DNA from: Desulfobacteraceae bacterium
GTDB lineage: Bacteria; Desulfobacterota; Desulfobacteria; Desulfobacterales; Desulfosarcinaceae
Direction: 5' to 3'
DNA: 18,326 nt
NCBI GenBank assembly: GCA_027025615.1
Contig: JALVQM010000373.1
Location: 11,861-30,186, forward strand
Made by a program: the position numbers and the translations under genes. Positions 1 to 8,327 of the stretch are shown here, piece after piece. The notes under the pieces are model-generated. The model was not told the DNA's origin. It ran no database searches and saw nothing but the letters and a program-made list of their open reading frames with translations. Each line of letters starts with the position of its first letter. The first letter of the stretch is position 1.

Positions 1-1365
1 GCCCATAATGGTTACAACCGGCGGACGGGGCACCAGCCGATCATCTTCTTCGGCAACCTCTTCGACGCTTTTAAGAATTGCTTCTTCTTCAAAAGCAGCT
101 TTCTCTACTTCGTAATTGAATTCGGCTGCCACCAGGGCCGCAGTGTCATAATCGATGGTCTGGTTGACGGTAGCCATCACCCCCAGTCCCATCAGCTTGG
201 CGATCATCTCGTTGGCCTTGATACCCATCCTCTTGGCCAGGTCTGACAAAACTATGGTTTCATCGATTTTAATGCGCCGTTTGATGGCCTTTGCCGTCGT
301 AATCTGTGGCCGTTGAGCTTCCTGGGCAGCCTGGTCGCCGGCACCACGTCGACCTTTTCGACCCTTTTTGCCGGCCTTGCGACCTCTTTTGCCACTATAC
401 AGGGCAGCCCCTTCGACCACCTCTTTGCGTCGGAAAGAAATCTTCTTTTTAAGGAACTTGCGGTCACGTTCCTCGTCGAATCCTTTTTTCTTCTTACTCT
501 TTTTCTTGCCTTCAGGAGCCGGGGCCGGAACCTCTACCGGCGGCATTAAATCCTGCGGTTCAACCGGTTCTTCAACTATGGTCGGCTCTTCAAGAACAGG
601 TTCGGCAGGTACTCTTTCCGGCAGCTTGATAATCTTGGCCGGTGTATCCTTGGCTGCTTTACGCTTTTTGGCCTTTACCGCCTCGGATCTTTTTCTGGCC
701 GGTTTCTGCTTTTCCTTTTCCGGTTTGGCCTGTTCAGTGGGCTTTTCTTTTACAGAGTCTGTTACTGACTCTTGCTCCGGAGCCTGTGGTTCGGTTTCAA
801 CAGCTGCCTGGTGCTCCACCTCGGTTTTCTCCTTGCCTGGCCGTGTTGCAGGTTCTTTTTCAGGTATCCGTGATTTTTGCGCTTCCGCCGGCACTTCAGC
901 CTTATCATCTTTCCCGGGGGCTACTTGCTCCGGTTCGGCCTTTTGGGGCTCTTTTTTGCGGGCCACGATCCTGGCCGGTTCCTCAGTGGCAATTTTTTTG
1001 ACCACTTCGGCCTTATCACCGGCTTGGGTTTTGACAGCAGTTGTTGGTTGCTCAAGGGTTTCTTTTTCTTCTGTTTCTTCCGGAGACGGTTCTTTTTCAG
1101 CTTCAATGTCGGGAGTTTCCGGCTGGACCTGCTTGGCCACTTTCCGACGCCGCCGAATAACCGTAGGCTTTATGCGTGTCTCTTCAACCTCGGCCTTCGG
1201 TCCGCCGAGCAAATGGGCGCGGATACGATCTTCAGTCTCCTCGTCCAAAGTGCTCATGTGGGAGCTGATACCAAGTTCCAAATCGCTGATTTTTTCAAGC
1301 AGGGCTTTGTTGGTCAGGTTAAGCTCCCTGGCAAGCTCGTAGACTCTTTTTTTATTTTTAGCCAT
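1..1365 (-). CDS. infB: Translation initiation factor IF-2, N-terminal part (runs off window)
   Basis: IF-2 is the GTPase that brings fMet-tRNA to the 30S subunit and promotes subunit joining. The frame is open from the ATG at 1365 to base 1, giving 455 codons. It has an IF2_N-type helical start (AKNKKRVYELARELN), a long Lys/Glu/Pro/Ala-rich linker, basic RGRK-type stretches near residues 325-340, and a second IF2_N-like domain near residues 355-430 (RRIKIDETIVLSDLAKRMGI). It ends in RPPVVTIMG, which in the family continues directly into the HVDHGKT P-loop, so the whole GTPase and tRNA-binding half lies outside the window. An AGGGGG ribosome-binding site precedes the start. It follows nusA by 102 bases. 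Low-complexity coding makes long false open frames on the opposite strand here. Confidence 0.96.
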   Translation of the reverse strand, partial: MAKNKKRVYELARELNLTNKALLEKISDLELGISSHMSTLDEETEDRIRAHLLGGPKAEVEETRIKPTVIRRRRKVAKQVQPETPDIEAEKEPSPEETEEKETLEQPTTAVKTQAGDKAEVVKKIATEEPARIVARKKEPQKAEPEQVAPGKDDKAEVPAEAQKSRIPEKEPATRPGKEKTEVEHQAAVETEPQAPEQESVTDSVKEKPTEQAKPEKEKQKPARKRSEAVKAKKRKAAKDTPAKIIKLPERVPAEPVLEEPTIVEEPVEPQDLMPPVEVPAPAPEGKKKSKKKKGFDEERDRKFLKKKISFRRKEVVEGAALYSGKRGRKAGKKGRKGRRGAGDQAAQEAQRPQITTAKAIKRRIKIDETIVLSDLAKRMGIKANEMIAKLMGLGVMATVNQTIDYDTAALVAAEFNYEVEKAAFEEEAILKSVEEVAEEDDRLVPRPPVVTIMG

Positions 1366-1467
1366 CCATTCCCCCTAGTTCCAATATGGGTCAATCACCG
1401 CGGTTTTAAGGTCTTTTGCGGTCAGGCCGATGGCTGCACTGCTGGCCGCACACCGGGGGTATTGTTT

Positions 1468-2844
1468 TCAAGTTGCCGGCTCCGAATCACTTGCAGATTC
1501 ATCATCGGTCCCGGATTCATCTACTTCAACTTTTTCCTCTTCCTGTTGCCGGGCTTCAGCTTCTGCCTGTTGCCCTGCTTCAGCTTCAGCCTGCCGGGCT
1601 GCAACCGCATTTTCCAGGTATACCCTCGCATTTTCTATCAGCTGCTGGGCCTTTTCTTCGCCAATACCCCTTATCTGGACCAGATCATCCACCGTGGCCT
1701 TGGCCAATTCTTCGGCTGAATAGAACCCCTGTTCGAACAGGACATCGGCCATACTAATGCCCACTCCGGGAAGTGCCATGAGGGAATCGTACCCACTTTT
1801 CATGGCTTCGCTGTACTGGGACTCACTGCTTACATCCAGTTGCCAGCCGGTCAGTTTACTGGCCAGTCGAACGTTCTGGCCCCGTTTGCCGATAGCTACT
1901 GAAAGATACTCGTCAGGAACGATAACTTCCATGGAACGATGGGCTTCATCTATGATGACCCGGGAAATTTCGGCTGGCTGCAAGGCATTGCAAACGTACT
2001 TGGCAGCATCCACGTGCCAGGGGATGATGTCTATCTTTTCACCCCGCAATTCCTGGACTACGTTCTGTACCCGGCTGCCCTTCATACCGACACAGGCCCC
2101 TACCGGATCGATATCAGAATCCTGTGATGCTACGGCTATCTTGGCCCGGCTGCCCGGCTCCCTGGCCGCACCCTTGATTTCCACCAGGCCTTCACTGATT
2201 TCCGGAACCTCGGTCTTGAAAAGGATGATCAGGAAATCAGGATGGGTCCGGCTTAGAATCACCTGGGGGCCACGGGATTCGTAAAGCACATCAAGAATTA
2301 GGGCCCGAATACGATCTCCCCGTCGGTAATTTTCCCGCGGAACTTGCTCCCGGACAGGCAGGACGGCTTCAGTGTTTCCCAGGTTGACGATTATGTCACC
2401 ACGGTCAAAACGCTGCACGATACCGTTGATGATTTCGCCCTTGCGATCGATGTAATTGGCATAGACGGCGTCCCTTTCAGCGTCCTTCATGCGTTGGATA
2501 ATGACCTGTTTGGCTGATTGGGCGGCTATACGACCAAAAGTTGATGTATCCATCTTGGTGCCCAGACTGTCGCCCAACTCACATTCCGGATCAAGCCGGC
2601 GGCCTTCTTCGAAACTGATTTGCAGATCGGGATCGGTGACCGTTTCGACCACTTCCTTGAACTGGAAAACCTCTATTTCACCGGTCTCTTCGTTGTATTG
2701 GGCCTCGACATCCGCCTTGGGACCGAACTTTTTCCTGGCGGCCGATCGCAGGGCTTCTTCCAAGGCTTTGATAAGAATCTGCTTATCTATACCTTTGTCC
2801 CGACTGATCTGGTCAACCACCCGTTTGATATCTGCGATAAACAT
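1468..2844 (-). CDS. nusA: Transcription termination/antitermination factor NusA
   Basis: NusA binds RNA polymerase and modulates pausing, termination and antitermination. The 458-residue product shows the family order: an N-terminal RNAP-binding domain (about 1-130), an S1 domain (about 134-200, KGEIINGIVQRFDRGDIIVNLG), KH1 with GMKGSR near 243, KH2 with IGKRGQNVRLA near 298-308, and a helix-hairpin-helix segment (about 346-402, LPGVGISMADVLFEQGF and IRGIGEEKAQQL). It ends in an acidic, Ala/Glu/Gln-rich tail. Its ATG shares one base with the rimP stop (TGATG), indicating translational coupling, and a GGAGAC ribosome-binding site lies in the rimP tail. The ylxR gene often found between nusA and infB is absent: the 102-base gap holds no recognisable gene. 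Confidence 0.97.
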   Translation of the reverse strand: MFIADIKRVVDQISRDKGIDKQILIKALEEALRSAARKKFGPKADVEAQYNEETGEIEVFQFKEVVETVTDPDLQISFEEGRRLDPECELGDSLGTKMDTSTFGRIAAQSAKQVIIQRMKDAERDAVYANYIDRKGEIINGIVQRFDRGDIIVNLGNTEAVLPVREQVPRENYRRGDRIRALILDVLYESRGPQVILSRTHPDFLIILFKTEVPEISEGLVEIKGAAREPGSRAKIAVASQDSDIDPVGACVGMKGSRVQNVVQELRGEKIDIIPWHVDAAKYVCNALQPAEISRVIIDEAHRSMEVIVPDEYLSVAIGKRGQNVRLASKLTGWQLDVSSESQYSEAMKSGYDSLMALPGVGISMADVLFEQGFYSAEELAKATVDDLVQIRGIGEEKAQQLIENARVYLENAVAARQAEAEAGQQAEAEARQQEEEKVEVDESGTDDESASDSEPAT

Positions 2845-3314
2845 CAGCTGTCTCCATTATAATTTATTAAATGGGCCTTTTTGATATTAGAAAAACCGAA
2901 CAGGACAGCCTGGTCATTAATCACCAGACTCACCGTGTCCCCTTCGGCCCCATTCACTGTGCCGGTAAAGGTTCGCCTTCCTTTGATTGGCTCAACTGTC
3001 CGGATACGCGCCTGGTGGCCCTTGAAGCGATTAAAATCAGCAGGTTGTCCCAAAGGACGCTGGGGGCCGGGTGAAGAAACCTCCAGACTGTACCTGGCGT
3101 CGATATCTAGGTTGACATCTATCAGGGCACTTACCTGACGGCTGATATTTGCACAATCATCCAAAGTTATTCCTCCCGGCCGATCAAGGTAAAGCCTTAA
3201 TACCCATCCCCCCGCTTCACGCTGCCACTCCACGTGAATCAATTCAATCCCTTCATCAACACAGACGGGACTGGCCAGGGTTTTCACAGCTTGTACAAAT
3301 TCCTCCGGTGTCAC
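2844..3314 (-). CDS. rimP: Ribosome maturation factor RimP
   Basis: RimP assists 30S subunit assembly. The product has family signatures: DEGIELIHVEWQ, GGWVLRLYLDRPGGITLDDC, the central LEVSSPGPQRPL motif, and a C-terminal SH3-like part (RTFTGTVNGAEGDTVSLVI). I chose the GTG at 3314 (156 residues, the usual RimP length) because an AGAGG ribosome-binding site sits five bases upstream. The frame is open back to a TTG at 3410 (188 residues), but that extension would read through a terminator-like hairpin at 3363-3386 and has no RimP-like sequence. It is the first protein gene of the rimP-nusA-infB operon, a conserved bacterial order, and overlaps nusA by one base. Confidence 0.93.
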   Translation of the reverse strand: MTPEEFVQAVKTLASPVCVDEGIELIHVEWQREAGGWVLRLYLDRPGGITLDDCANISRQVSALIDVNLDIDARYSLEVSSPGPQRPLGQPADFNRFKGHQARIRTVEPIKGRRTFTGTVNGAEGDTVSLVINDQAVLFGFSNIKKAHLINYNGDS

Positions 3315-3362
3315 TGCGACCTCTTCTTGCCTGTTGCCGGCGCCAAAAACCTCCAAACCAAA

Positions 3363-3386
3363 TAAAAAACGGGCGTAAAGCCCGCT
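3363..3386 (-). terminator. Rho-independent terminator/attenuator between tRNA-Gly and rimP
   Basis: Read on the minus strand, AGCGGGC and GCCCGTT form a seven-pair stem (one G-U pair) around a five-base loop, followed at once by a run of six T. It lies 138 bases past the tRNA 3' end and about 50 bases before the rimP start. It may end the tRNA transcript, or act as a partial attenuator for rimP-nusA-infB if that operon is read from the tRNA promoter. Confidence 0.7.
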
Positions 3387-3401
3387 TTCTTGGTAGGGTA
3401 G

Positions 3402-3425
3402 AACTTTCAAAAGCTGCTGAAAGTT
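3402..3425 (-). other. Eight-pair hairpin in the tRNA-rimP spacer
   Basis: AACTTTCA and TGAAAGTT are perfect inverted copies separated by eight bases. The hairpin lies just upstream of the terminator-like hairpin on the transcript. It has no T-run of its own. It could be an RNA-processing site that releases the tRNA precursor, or a leader structure; the sequence does not decide. Confidence 0.5.
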
Positions 3426-3523
3426 GTCAATTCATGTCTCTGCCCTTAGCAAACATGCGTTCCGTTAAGCCTCAAAATACCACCTTACCAAGAACGACAC
3501 AATTAAAATCGGACTTAAAATGG

Positions 3524-3599
3524 TGGAGCGGGCAACGAGACTCGAACTCGCGACACCAAGCTTGGGAAGCTTGTACTCTACCAACTGAGCTATGCCCGC
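3524..3599 (-). tRNA. tRNA-Gly, anticodon CCC
   Basis: The minus strand folds as a complete cloverleaf: acceptor GCGGGCA with TGCCCGC, D-stem GCTC with GAGT, perfect anticodon stem CAAGC with GCTTG around loop TTCCCAA, T-stem GCGAG with CTCGT around TTCGAGT, a T discriminator base (normal for bacterial tRNA-Gly) and an encoded CCA. The anticodon CCC is at 3564-3566 and reads GGG. A second CCA-like triplet follows the encoded CCA. It has a strong promoter at 3613-3641 and sits at the head of rimP-nusA-infB. Confidence 0.96.
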
Positions 3600-3612
3600 T
3601 TACCAAACTTTT

Positions 3613-3641
3613 CTTATAGGCTAGCCCTGAATTGTTGTCAA
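3613..3641 (-). promoter_or_regulatory. Sigma-70-type promoter of tRNA-Gly
   Basis: On the minus strand, a perfect -35 TTGACA (3636-3641) is 17 bases from a -10 TATAAG (3613-3618). The predicted start near 3606 is a few bases before the tRNA 5' end, as expected for a stable-RNA gene. It may also drive rimP-nusA-infB by read-through, since I see no clear promoter between the tRNA and rimP. Confidence 0.75.
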
Positions 3642-3667
3642 ATATTTTTTCTTCCAGAGACTCTATC

Positions 3668-3689
3668 AAGCCCCCATCGATCAGGGCTT
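3668..3689. other. Hairpin downstream of the MerR-type gene
   Basis: AAGCCC and GGGCTT form a six-pair stem around CCATCGATCA, 72 bases past the MerR stop. The short T-run (TTTT then C) is on the plus-strand side, so in the direction of the pheT-merR transcript it is not a good Rho-independent terminator. It may still be a 3'-end processing or stability element. The remaining spacer (3690-3760) holds nothing I recognise. Confidence 0.3.
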
Positions 3690-3760
3690 TTCAAAAAGCT
3701 GACAGCTACTGGTTTTAAGGTAATGATCACCGTGTTGCCTTGATAGGTTTTGCAAAAACG

Positions 3761-4105
3761 TCACTCAACCAGCTTGCGTAAATCTTCCAGTTCCGCTTTT
3801 ATTTCCCCAAGAAGATCGGCAAATTCCGGCCGCTGTTGAAGACCTCTGCGGGCGAGATACTTGCGGGCGCCTTTGATGGTAAACTTTTTAACATAAAGCA
3901 GGTTTTTTATCTCCAGAATCAATTCAAGATCGCTTTTGCGATACAGGCGTTGGCCTTTGGAAGTCCGCTTGGGTTGTATCCTCGGAAACTCTGTCTCCCA
4001 GTAACGCAGAACCGAAGACGGCACTCCGACAATTCTGCTCACCTCTCCAATGCGGAAATATAATTTGTCCGGAATTTGGCCTCTAGCAGCACCCTGGTTT
4101 GTCAT
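3761..4105 (-). CDS. MerR-family transcriptional regulator
   Basis: This is a small DNA-binding protein of 114 residues. A winged helix-turn-helix of MerR type occupies about residues 15-84 (YFRIGEVSRIVGVPSSVLRYWETEF, then the wing RLYRKSDLELILEIKNLL and KKFTIKGARKYL), followed by a short C-terminal helix. No metal-binding Cys pair or large effector domain is present, so the ligand is unknown. I chose the ATG at 4105, preceded by AGGGGG. The frame is open to a TTG at 4153 that would overlap the pheT stop by four bases; that start has only a weak ribosome-binding site. Similar short MerR proteins often follow pheT (with or without ihfA) in proteobacteria; ihfA is absent here. Confidence 0.85.
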   Translation of the reverse strand: MTNQGAARGQIPDKLYFRIGEVSRIVGVPSSVLRYWETEFPRIQPKRTSKGQRLYRKSDLELILEIKNLLYVKKFTIKGARKYLARRGLQQRPEFADLLGEIKAELEDLRKLVE

Positions 4106-4149
4106 TGGGCCCCCTGGGGTCACCCTGGCCAGGCAAGGCGGTGTTGCCG

Positions 4150-6564
4150 TCAAGCAGGGACAGATGCCCTAAACTCTTTTATCAGCCGTTGCCCCACCAC
4201 TTTGTGCAACTGGTTAACCTGTTCGTCTTCCAGAGTTGAGCGTGCAGATCGATAAACAATCCGGATTGAAATGCTTTTCTTGCCGGCTGCAATTGGTTTG
4301 CCTTCGAAAACGTCGAACAGGTAAAAATCATCTATCAACTCTTCCCCCATAGCTGCTATGTATTCCAAAAACAGCCGGCTTTCTATATCCCGATCGACAA
4401 TAAGGGTAATGTCACGGGCGGTGGAGGGGAATTTTGGAATGGCAGTGGAAGTGCGCCGCCCGGGAATAACATTCAGCAGTTTTTCCAGATCCAAATCAAA
4501 CAAAAAAACCGGCTGTTTGAGATCATAAGTACGACAAACTTCGCCGTGGACCCGCCCCACAAGCCCCAGGGGCTCTGTACCGCTCAAAACCCAGGCGCTC
4601 TGCCCGGGCTGAGTGTAAAAACAATCATCGTCAGAAACAACCGTGAACCTGACATCGGTAATAGCCAACCCGCAAAGGATACCTTCCACGGCCATTTTCA
4701 TATCGAAAAAATCGCAGTCAGACTCCCTGGAATACAAGGGCGCATCGTAACGTCTTCCGGTCATAACGCCGGCCAGCATTTCCGGTTCTTGGGGCAGGGC
4801 ATCCTTGCCCCTGGAAAGAAACACCTTGCCCACCTCAAATACCCTCAGATGATTGACCTGGCGGGCCAGGTTGCGGGCCACGGTTTCCAGCAAACCAGGA
4901 ACCAGTGACGTCCGCATTACCGCCTGATCTTCTGTAAGCGGGTTTACAATCGGCAATTGCCGCCTGCGCTTATCATCAGCTCCCAGGCGCAGACGGTCGC
5001 AGGAGGCCTCGGAAATGAAACTGTAATTTATGGCCTCGCTGAAACCCATGCCGGTCAGCAGATGCCGGATTTTGTCACGGTAAACCAGACGCTCCTGCGG
5101 AGCTTTTCCGCTACTGGCAATAGGGGGAAAAGTGGTGGCAATACTATTGTAGCCTTCCAGGCGGGCCACTTCTTCCATCAAATCCACCGGACGGCTGATA
5201 TCGACCCGGTACGAAGGGGCAATCACTTGCAAAGTGTCCTGGTCCAACGAATCCACCTTGAACTCGATGGACTTCAGCAAATCAGTAATTCTGCCCTTGT
5301 TCAGCCCGGTTCCCAGGAGCCTGTTGGTTGCATCCACGCTTAGCTTTACAGGCTGCGGTTCCGGCAGCCTGTAACAGATATCGATGTATCCGTCGACCAA
5401 GCGCCCCCCGGCCAAATCGACCATCATTTGGGCAGCCCGTTCAAGGGCATAAATGGTCCCCCGAGGATCCACACCTCGTTCGAAACGATAAGAGGCATCG
5501 GTATTCAAGCCCAGGCGTTTGGCGGTCCTGCGGATACTGACAGGGTCAAAATAGGCGCTTTCGATCAAAACCCTGACGGTGGACTCCTCGATTTCTGAAT
5601 TCATCCCACCCATTACCCCACCTATGGCCACAGGTTTTTCACCGTCGCAAATCATCAGGGTTTCGGGGTTCAGACGACGTTCCTTGCCATCCAGGGTAAC
5701 AAACACTTCACCATCTTCGGCTGTTCGGACGACAATGCGCTGTTCGGACAGATTATCGAAATCAAAAGCATGCAGGGGTTGACCGGTTTCAAGCATTACA
5801 AAATTGGTTACGTCGACCAGGTTATTGATCGGGCGCAGGCCGACCGAAAGCAACCTGTCCTGAAGCCAGAAAGGTGACGGGGTCACCTGTACCTGCTCCA
5901 AAAGGCGGGCCGCATAGCGCGGGCAGTGGTCCGGAGCCAGGATTTGAACTGAAGTAAGCTGTTCTATGGCACCTCCTGCCGAAGGCTGTTTTACCTCCGG
6001 GCGATGTATACGCTGTCCCTGGAGGGCCGCCACTTCACGGGCAATACCCATGATACTCAAACAATCTGAACGATTGGGGGTCAACCCTATTTCCAGTACC
6101 GGATCGTTGAGGCCCAGAGCCTTGTTCAAAGATACACCGGTTGCCAGACCGGCATCCAGCTCCATTATTCCGGAAGCATCGCCGCCCAGCCCCAACTCTA
6201 CGGCACTGCAAAGCATGCCCTCGGAATGCTGGCCGCGAATGGTGCTTTCGGCGATTTTCACCCCTGCCGGCAACTCTGTCCCGGGCAAGGCCAAGGGCGC
6301 CAGCATGCCAGGGGTAACATTTGGTGCCCCACAGACTATCTTGTAATGCCGCTGGCCGGCCGCAACTGTACAAACAGTCAGGCGGTCTGCATTGGGATGT
6401 GGCTGGACATCATCAATCCGACCGACAAGAACCGTCTCAAGATACCCATAGCGGTCATAGACAGTTTCTACCTCAAGTCCCACCATGGTGAGACTGTCGG
6501 CCAACCGGTCTGTATCCATCTGGATATCCACATATGCTTTCAGCCAACTGAGACTTGCTTTCAT
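4150..6564 (-). CDS. pheT: Phenylalanyl-tRNA synthetase beta subunit
   Basis: This is the large subunit of the alpha2-beta2 enzyme that charges tRNA-Phe. At 804 residues it is full length for the family. It starts with KASLSWLKAYVDI, has the EMAP-type tRNA-binding domain (about 40-150, QPHPNADRLTVCTV), the B3/4 editing domain (about 210-385), the B5 domain (about 405-475), the catalytic-like core, and a C-terminal FDX-ACB anticodon-binding domain (about 710-804, FPSTARDITLIVDRDI). It follows pheS by 15 bases in the same operon. Confidence 0.97.
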   Translation of the reverse strand: MKASLSWLKAYVDIQMDTDRLADSLTMVGLEVETVYDRYGYLETVLVGRIDDVQPHPNADRLTVCTVAAGQRHYKIVCGAPNVTPGMLAPLALPGTELPAGVKIAESTIRGQHSEGMLCSAVELGLGGDASGIMELDAGLATGVSLNKALGLNDPVLEIGLTPNRSDCLSIMGIAREVAALQGQRIHRPEVKQPSAGGAIEQLTSVQILAPDHCPRYAARLLEQVQVTPSPFWLQDRLLSVGLRPINNLVDVTNFVMLETGQPLHAFDFDNLSEQRIVVRTAEDGEVFVTLDGKERRLNPETLMICDGEKPVAIGGVMGGMNSEIEESTVRVLIESAYFDPVSIRRTAKRLGLNTDASYRFERGVDPRGTIYALERAAQMMVDLAGGRLVDGYIDICYRLPEPQPVKLSVDATNRLLGTGLNKGRITDLLKSIEFKVDSLDQDTLQVIAPSYRVDISRPVDLMEEVARLEGYNSIATTFPPIASSGKAPQERLVYRDKIRHLLTGMGFSEAINYSFISEASCDRLRLGADDKRRRQLPIVNPLTEDQAVMRTSLVPGLLETVARNLARQVNHLRVFEVGKVFLSRGKDALPQEPEMLAGVMTGRRYDAPLYSRESDCDFFDMKMAVEGILCGLAITDVRFTVVSDDDCFYTQPGQSAWVLSGTEPLGLVGRVHGEVCRTYDLKQPVFLFDLDLEKLLNVIPGRRTSTAIPKFPSTARDITLIVDRDIESRLFLEYIAAMGEELIDDFYLFDVFEGKPIAAGKKSISIRIVYRSARSTLEDEQVNQLHKVVGQRLIKEFRASVPA

Positions 6565-6579
6565 TTTTGTCCGCTACTT

Positions 6580-7587
6580 TCAGAATTGGCGCAGAAAACG
6601 GTAATCATTATCAAAATATTTACGGATATCATCAACCTGGTACTTGAGCATAGCGATGCGCTCCACACCCATCCCAAAGGCAAAACCGGTATACTTTTCG
6701 GTATCATAGCCCACGTTTTCAAAAACAGCCGGGTGCACCATTCCGGAACCTAATATTTCAAGCCAACCGGTATGGGAACATACCCTACAACCTTTTCCCC
6801 GGCAAATGACACAGCCGATGTCCACTTCCGCACTTGGTTCGGTAAAAGGGAAAAAGCTGGGTCGAAAACGAAGGTTTGTCCGCGAATCGAACATCTGGTG
6901 GACAAATGCGGTCAAAATCCCTTTCAGGTCACCAAAAGAAACGCCTTCGTCTACCAAGAGACCTTCAACCTGATGGAACATGGGAGTATGGGTCAGATCT
7001 GAATCGCAACGGTAGACCTTTCCGGGTGCAACTATTCGCACCGGAGGGGCTTGTTTTTCCATTACCCGGGGCTGGGTAGGAGACGTATGGGTCCGCAAAA
7101 CAATATTTTCAGATATGTAAAAAGTATCTTGCATATCCCGGGCCGGATGATTCTTGGGTATGTTCAGGGCTTCGAAATTGTAGTAATCGGTCTCCACTTC
7201 CGGACCTTCCACCACCTCAAATCCCATCCGGGCAAAGATATCGCAAATTTCCCGGGAAACCTGAGTAATGGGATGCAGGCAACCCGGCAGAACTCCCCGG
7301 CCAGGCAGAGAAACGTCCAGGCGCTCGGCAACCTGGTTGCCGGCTTCGAGCTGCTTCTGGATGCGGGCAAATTCCTTCTCCAGGTGCTTTTTGACCTGAT
7401 TGGCCCGTTTACCGGCAGCAGGTCGCTGCTCGGCCGGCAGGTTCGAAATATTGCGCAGAAACCGGGTCACAAGGCCCTTGCGGCCCAAATACTTGACCTG
7501 CAACTGCCCAACGGCATCCGGGTCAACAGCTCCGGCCAGTTCTTCTGTGGCCTGTTCCAGAATTTTATCTATTGATGTTTCCACCAC
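6580..7587 (-). CDS. pheS: Phenylalanyl-tRNA synthetase alpha subunit
   Basis: This is the catalytic subunit of PheRS (335 residues). An N-terminal coiled coil (about 1-90) precedes the class II synthetase core: HTSPTQPRVM near 167-176, motif 2 (VYRCDSDLTHTPMFHQVEGL, about 191-210) and motif 3 (GFAFGMGVERIAML, about 301-314). A Cys set (C259, C262, C267, C270) is typical of many bacterial PheS proteins. The start is GTG at 7587, with a second GTG as the next codon and a weak ribosome-binding site, so either may be used. It is separated from rplT by 113 bases containing several small hairpins. Confidence 0.97.
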   Translation of the reverse strand: MVETSIDKILEQATEELAGAVDPDAVGQLQVKYLGRKGLVTRFLRNISNLPAEQRPAAGKRANQVKKHLEKEFARIQKQLEAGNQVAERLDVSLPGRGVLPGCLHPITQVSREICDIFARMGFEVVEGPEVETDYYNFEALNIPKNHPARDMQDTFYISENIVLRTHTSPTQPRVMEKQAPPVRIVAPGKVYRCDSDLTHTPMFHQVEGLLVDEGVSFGDLKGILTAFVHQMFDSRTNLRFRPSFFPFTEPSAEVDIGCVICRGKGCRVCSHTGWLEILGSGMVHPAVFENVGYDTEKYTGFAFGMGVERIAMLKYQVDDIRKYFDNDYRFLRQF

Positions 7588-7642
7588 AAGACTGCTCTAT
7601 TTCTATAACACAATAAGGTTATCGCCCGGCCTTTTGGTTCAG

Positions 7643-7698
7643 GCCACAGTAGCACAGTGGCTGGATTGTGGTTCCAGACCAGGGTTTCCAGCACCACC
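7643..7698 (+). other. tRNA-His-like remnant or hairpin cluster in the rplT-pheS gap
   Basis: On the plus strand, CTGGA and TCCAG (7661-7677) form a perfect five-pair stem with the seven-base loop TTGTGGT, exactly an anticodon arm with anticodon GTG (His). Upstream is GTAGCACAGT, like the start of a tRNA D-arm, and downstream is GGGTT...CACC, like a damaged T-arm and acceptor. The D-arm is too short and no acceptor pairing can be made, so it is not a working tRNA. The same bases, read on the minus strand as operon transcript, form hairpins (GCCAC/GTGGC at 7643-7661; CTGGA/TCCAG), so a leader role for pheS is the alternative. Confidence 0.3.
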
Positions 7699-7700
7699 CG

Positions 7701-8051
7701 CTAAAGCTGCTGGGAAGCCAGCTCGGCAATCCGGGCAAAACCCTTGGGATCAGAAATTGCCAATTCGGCAAGAACCTTACGATCCAAATCTATTCCGGCT
7801 TTCTTAAGTCCAAACATGAACTTACTATAAGAAAGGTCATTGGCCCGCGCCGCAGCATTGATCCGCGCAATCCATAACTGGCGGAATTGGCGTTTTCGTT
7901 GACGCCGGTCACGATAAGCATACATAAGCGCCTTGTCCACGGAATCGGCGGCAGTGCGGAACAGTTTGCTCCTTCCGCCGCGGAACCCTTTGGCCAGTTT
8001 TAAAACCTTTTTTCTTCTGCGTCTTGCTTTATATCCTCGTTTAATACGCAT
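7701..8051 (-). CDS. rplT: 50S ribosomal protein L20
   Basis: L20 is an early-binding large-subunit protein needed for 50S assembly, and in several bacteria it also represses its own operon. The product has 116 residues, the usual length, with the very basic N-terminus RIKRGYKARRRRKKVLKLAKGF and the conserved core YRDRRQRKRQFRQLWIARINA. GAGGAG lies well placed before the ATG. It follows rpmI by 49 bases. Confidence 0.97.
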   Translation of the reverse strand: MRIKRGYKARRRRKKVLKLAKGFRGGRSKLFRTAADSVDKALMYAYRDRRQRKRQFRQLWIARINAAARANDLSYSKFMFGLKKAGIDLDRKVLAELAISDPKGFARIAELASQQL

Positions 8052-8101
8052 TGTTTCTTCTCCTCAAATTTCCCTGCTTCACATTCTGGGACTCAGGTTT
8101 T

Positions 8102-8299
8102 TTACCCGTTGGGCAGCAGGCGTCGCACTTCCGCCATGTCGTTTTGGGCTACTATCTGAGCCTGCCGCAGGCGCCGTTTGCGCTTGGGTGATTTCTTCGT
8201 AAGGATATGGCTGGCATGAGATTTGGAAAATGCGAACTTCCCTTTACCGGTTCTGCGGAAACGCTTGGCTGCCGCCCTGTTGGTTTTGATTTTAGGCAT
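8102..8299 (-). CDS. rpmI: 50S ribosomal protein L35
   Basis: L35 is a small basic large-subunit protein. From the ATG at 8299 it has 65 residues, beginning MPKIKTNRAAAKRFRRTGKG, the standard L35 start. The frame is open five codons further up and another ATG is adjacent at 8302, but GGAG at 8307-8310 has better spacing to 8299. A 209-base spacer with a terminator-like hairpin and paired repeats separates it from infC. Confidence 0.96.
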   Translation of the reverse strand: MPKIKTNRAAAKRFRRTGKGKFAFSKSHASHILTKKSPKRKRRLRQAQIVAQNDMAEVRRLLPNG

Positions 8300-8327
8300 C
8301 ATGTTTCTCCTGGACAATTATTTCACC

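Noticed and set aside
368..1342. 324-codon open frame on the plus strand, Ser-rich
   Set aside because: Antisense to the low-complexity IF-2 linker; no recognisable domain.
877..1719. 280-codon open frame on the plus strand
   Set aside because: It runs antisense across infB and nusA, both strongly supported, and is rich in Phe/Leu/Gly from reverse-reading Lys/Glu/Ala codons. It is a shadow.
3315..3410. N-terminal extension of RimP to a TTG at 3410
   Set aside because: It reads through the terminator-like hairpin and has no family similarity; the GTG at 3314 has a good ribosome-binding site.
7635..7700. Functional tRNA-His
   Set aside because: No acceptor-stem pairing and a shortened D-arm; only the anticodon arm is intact.
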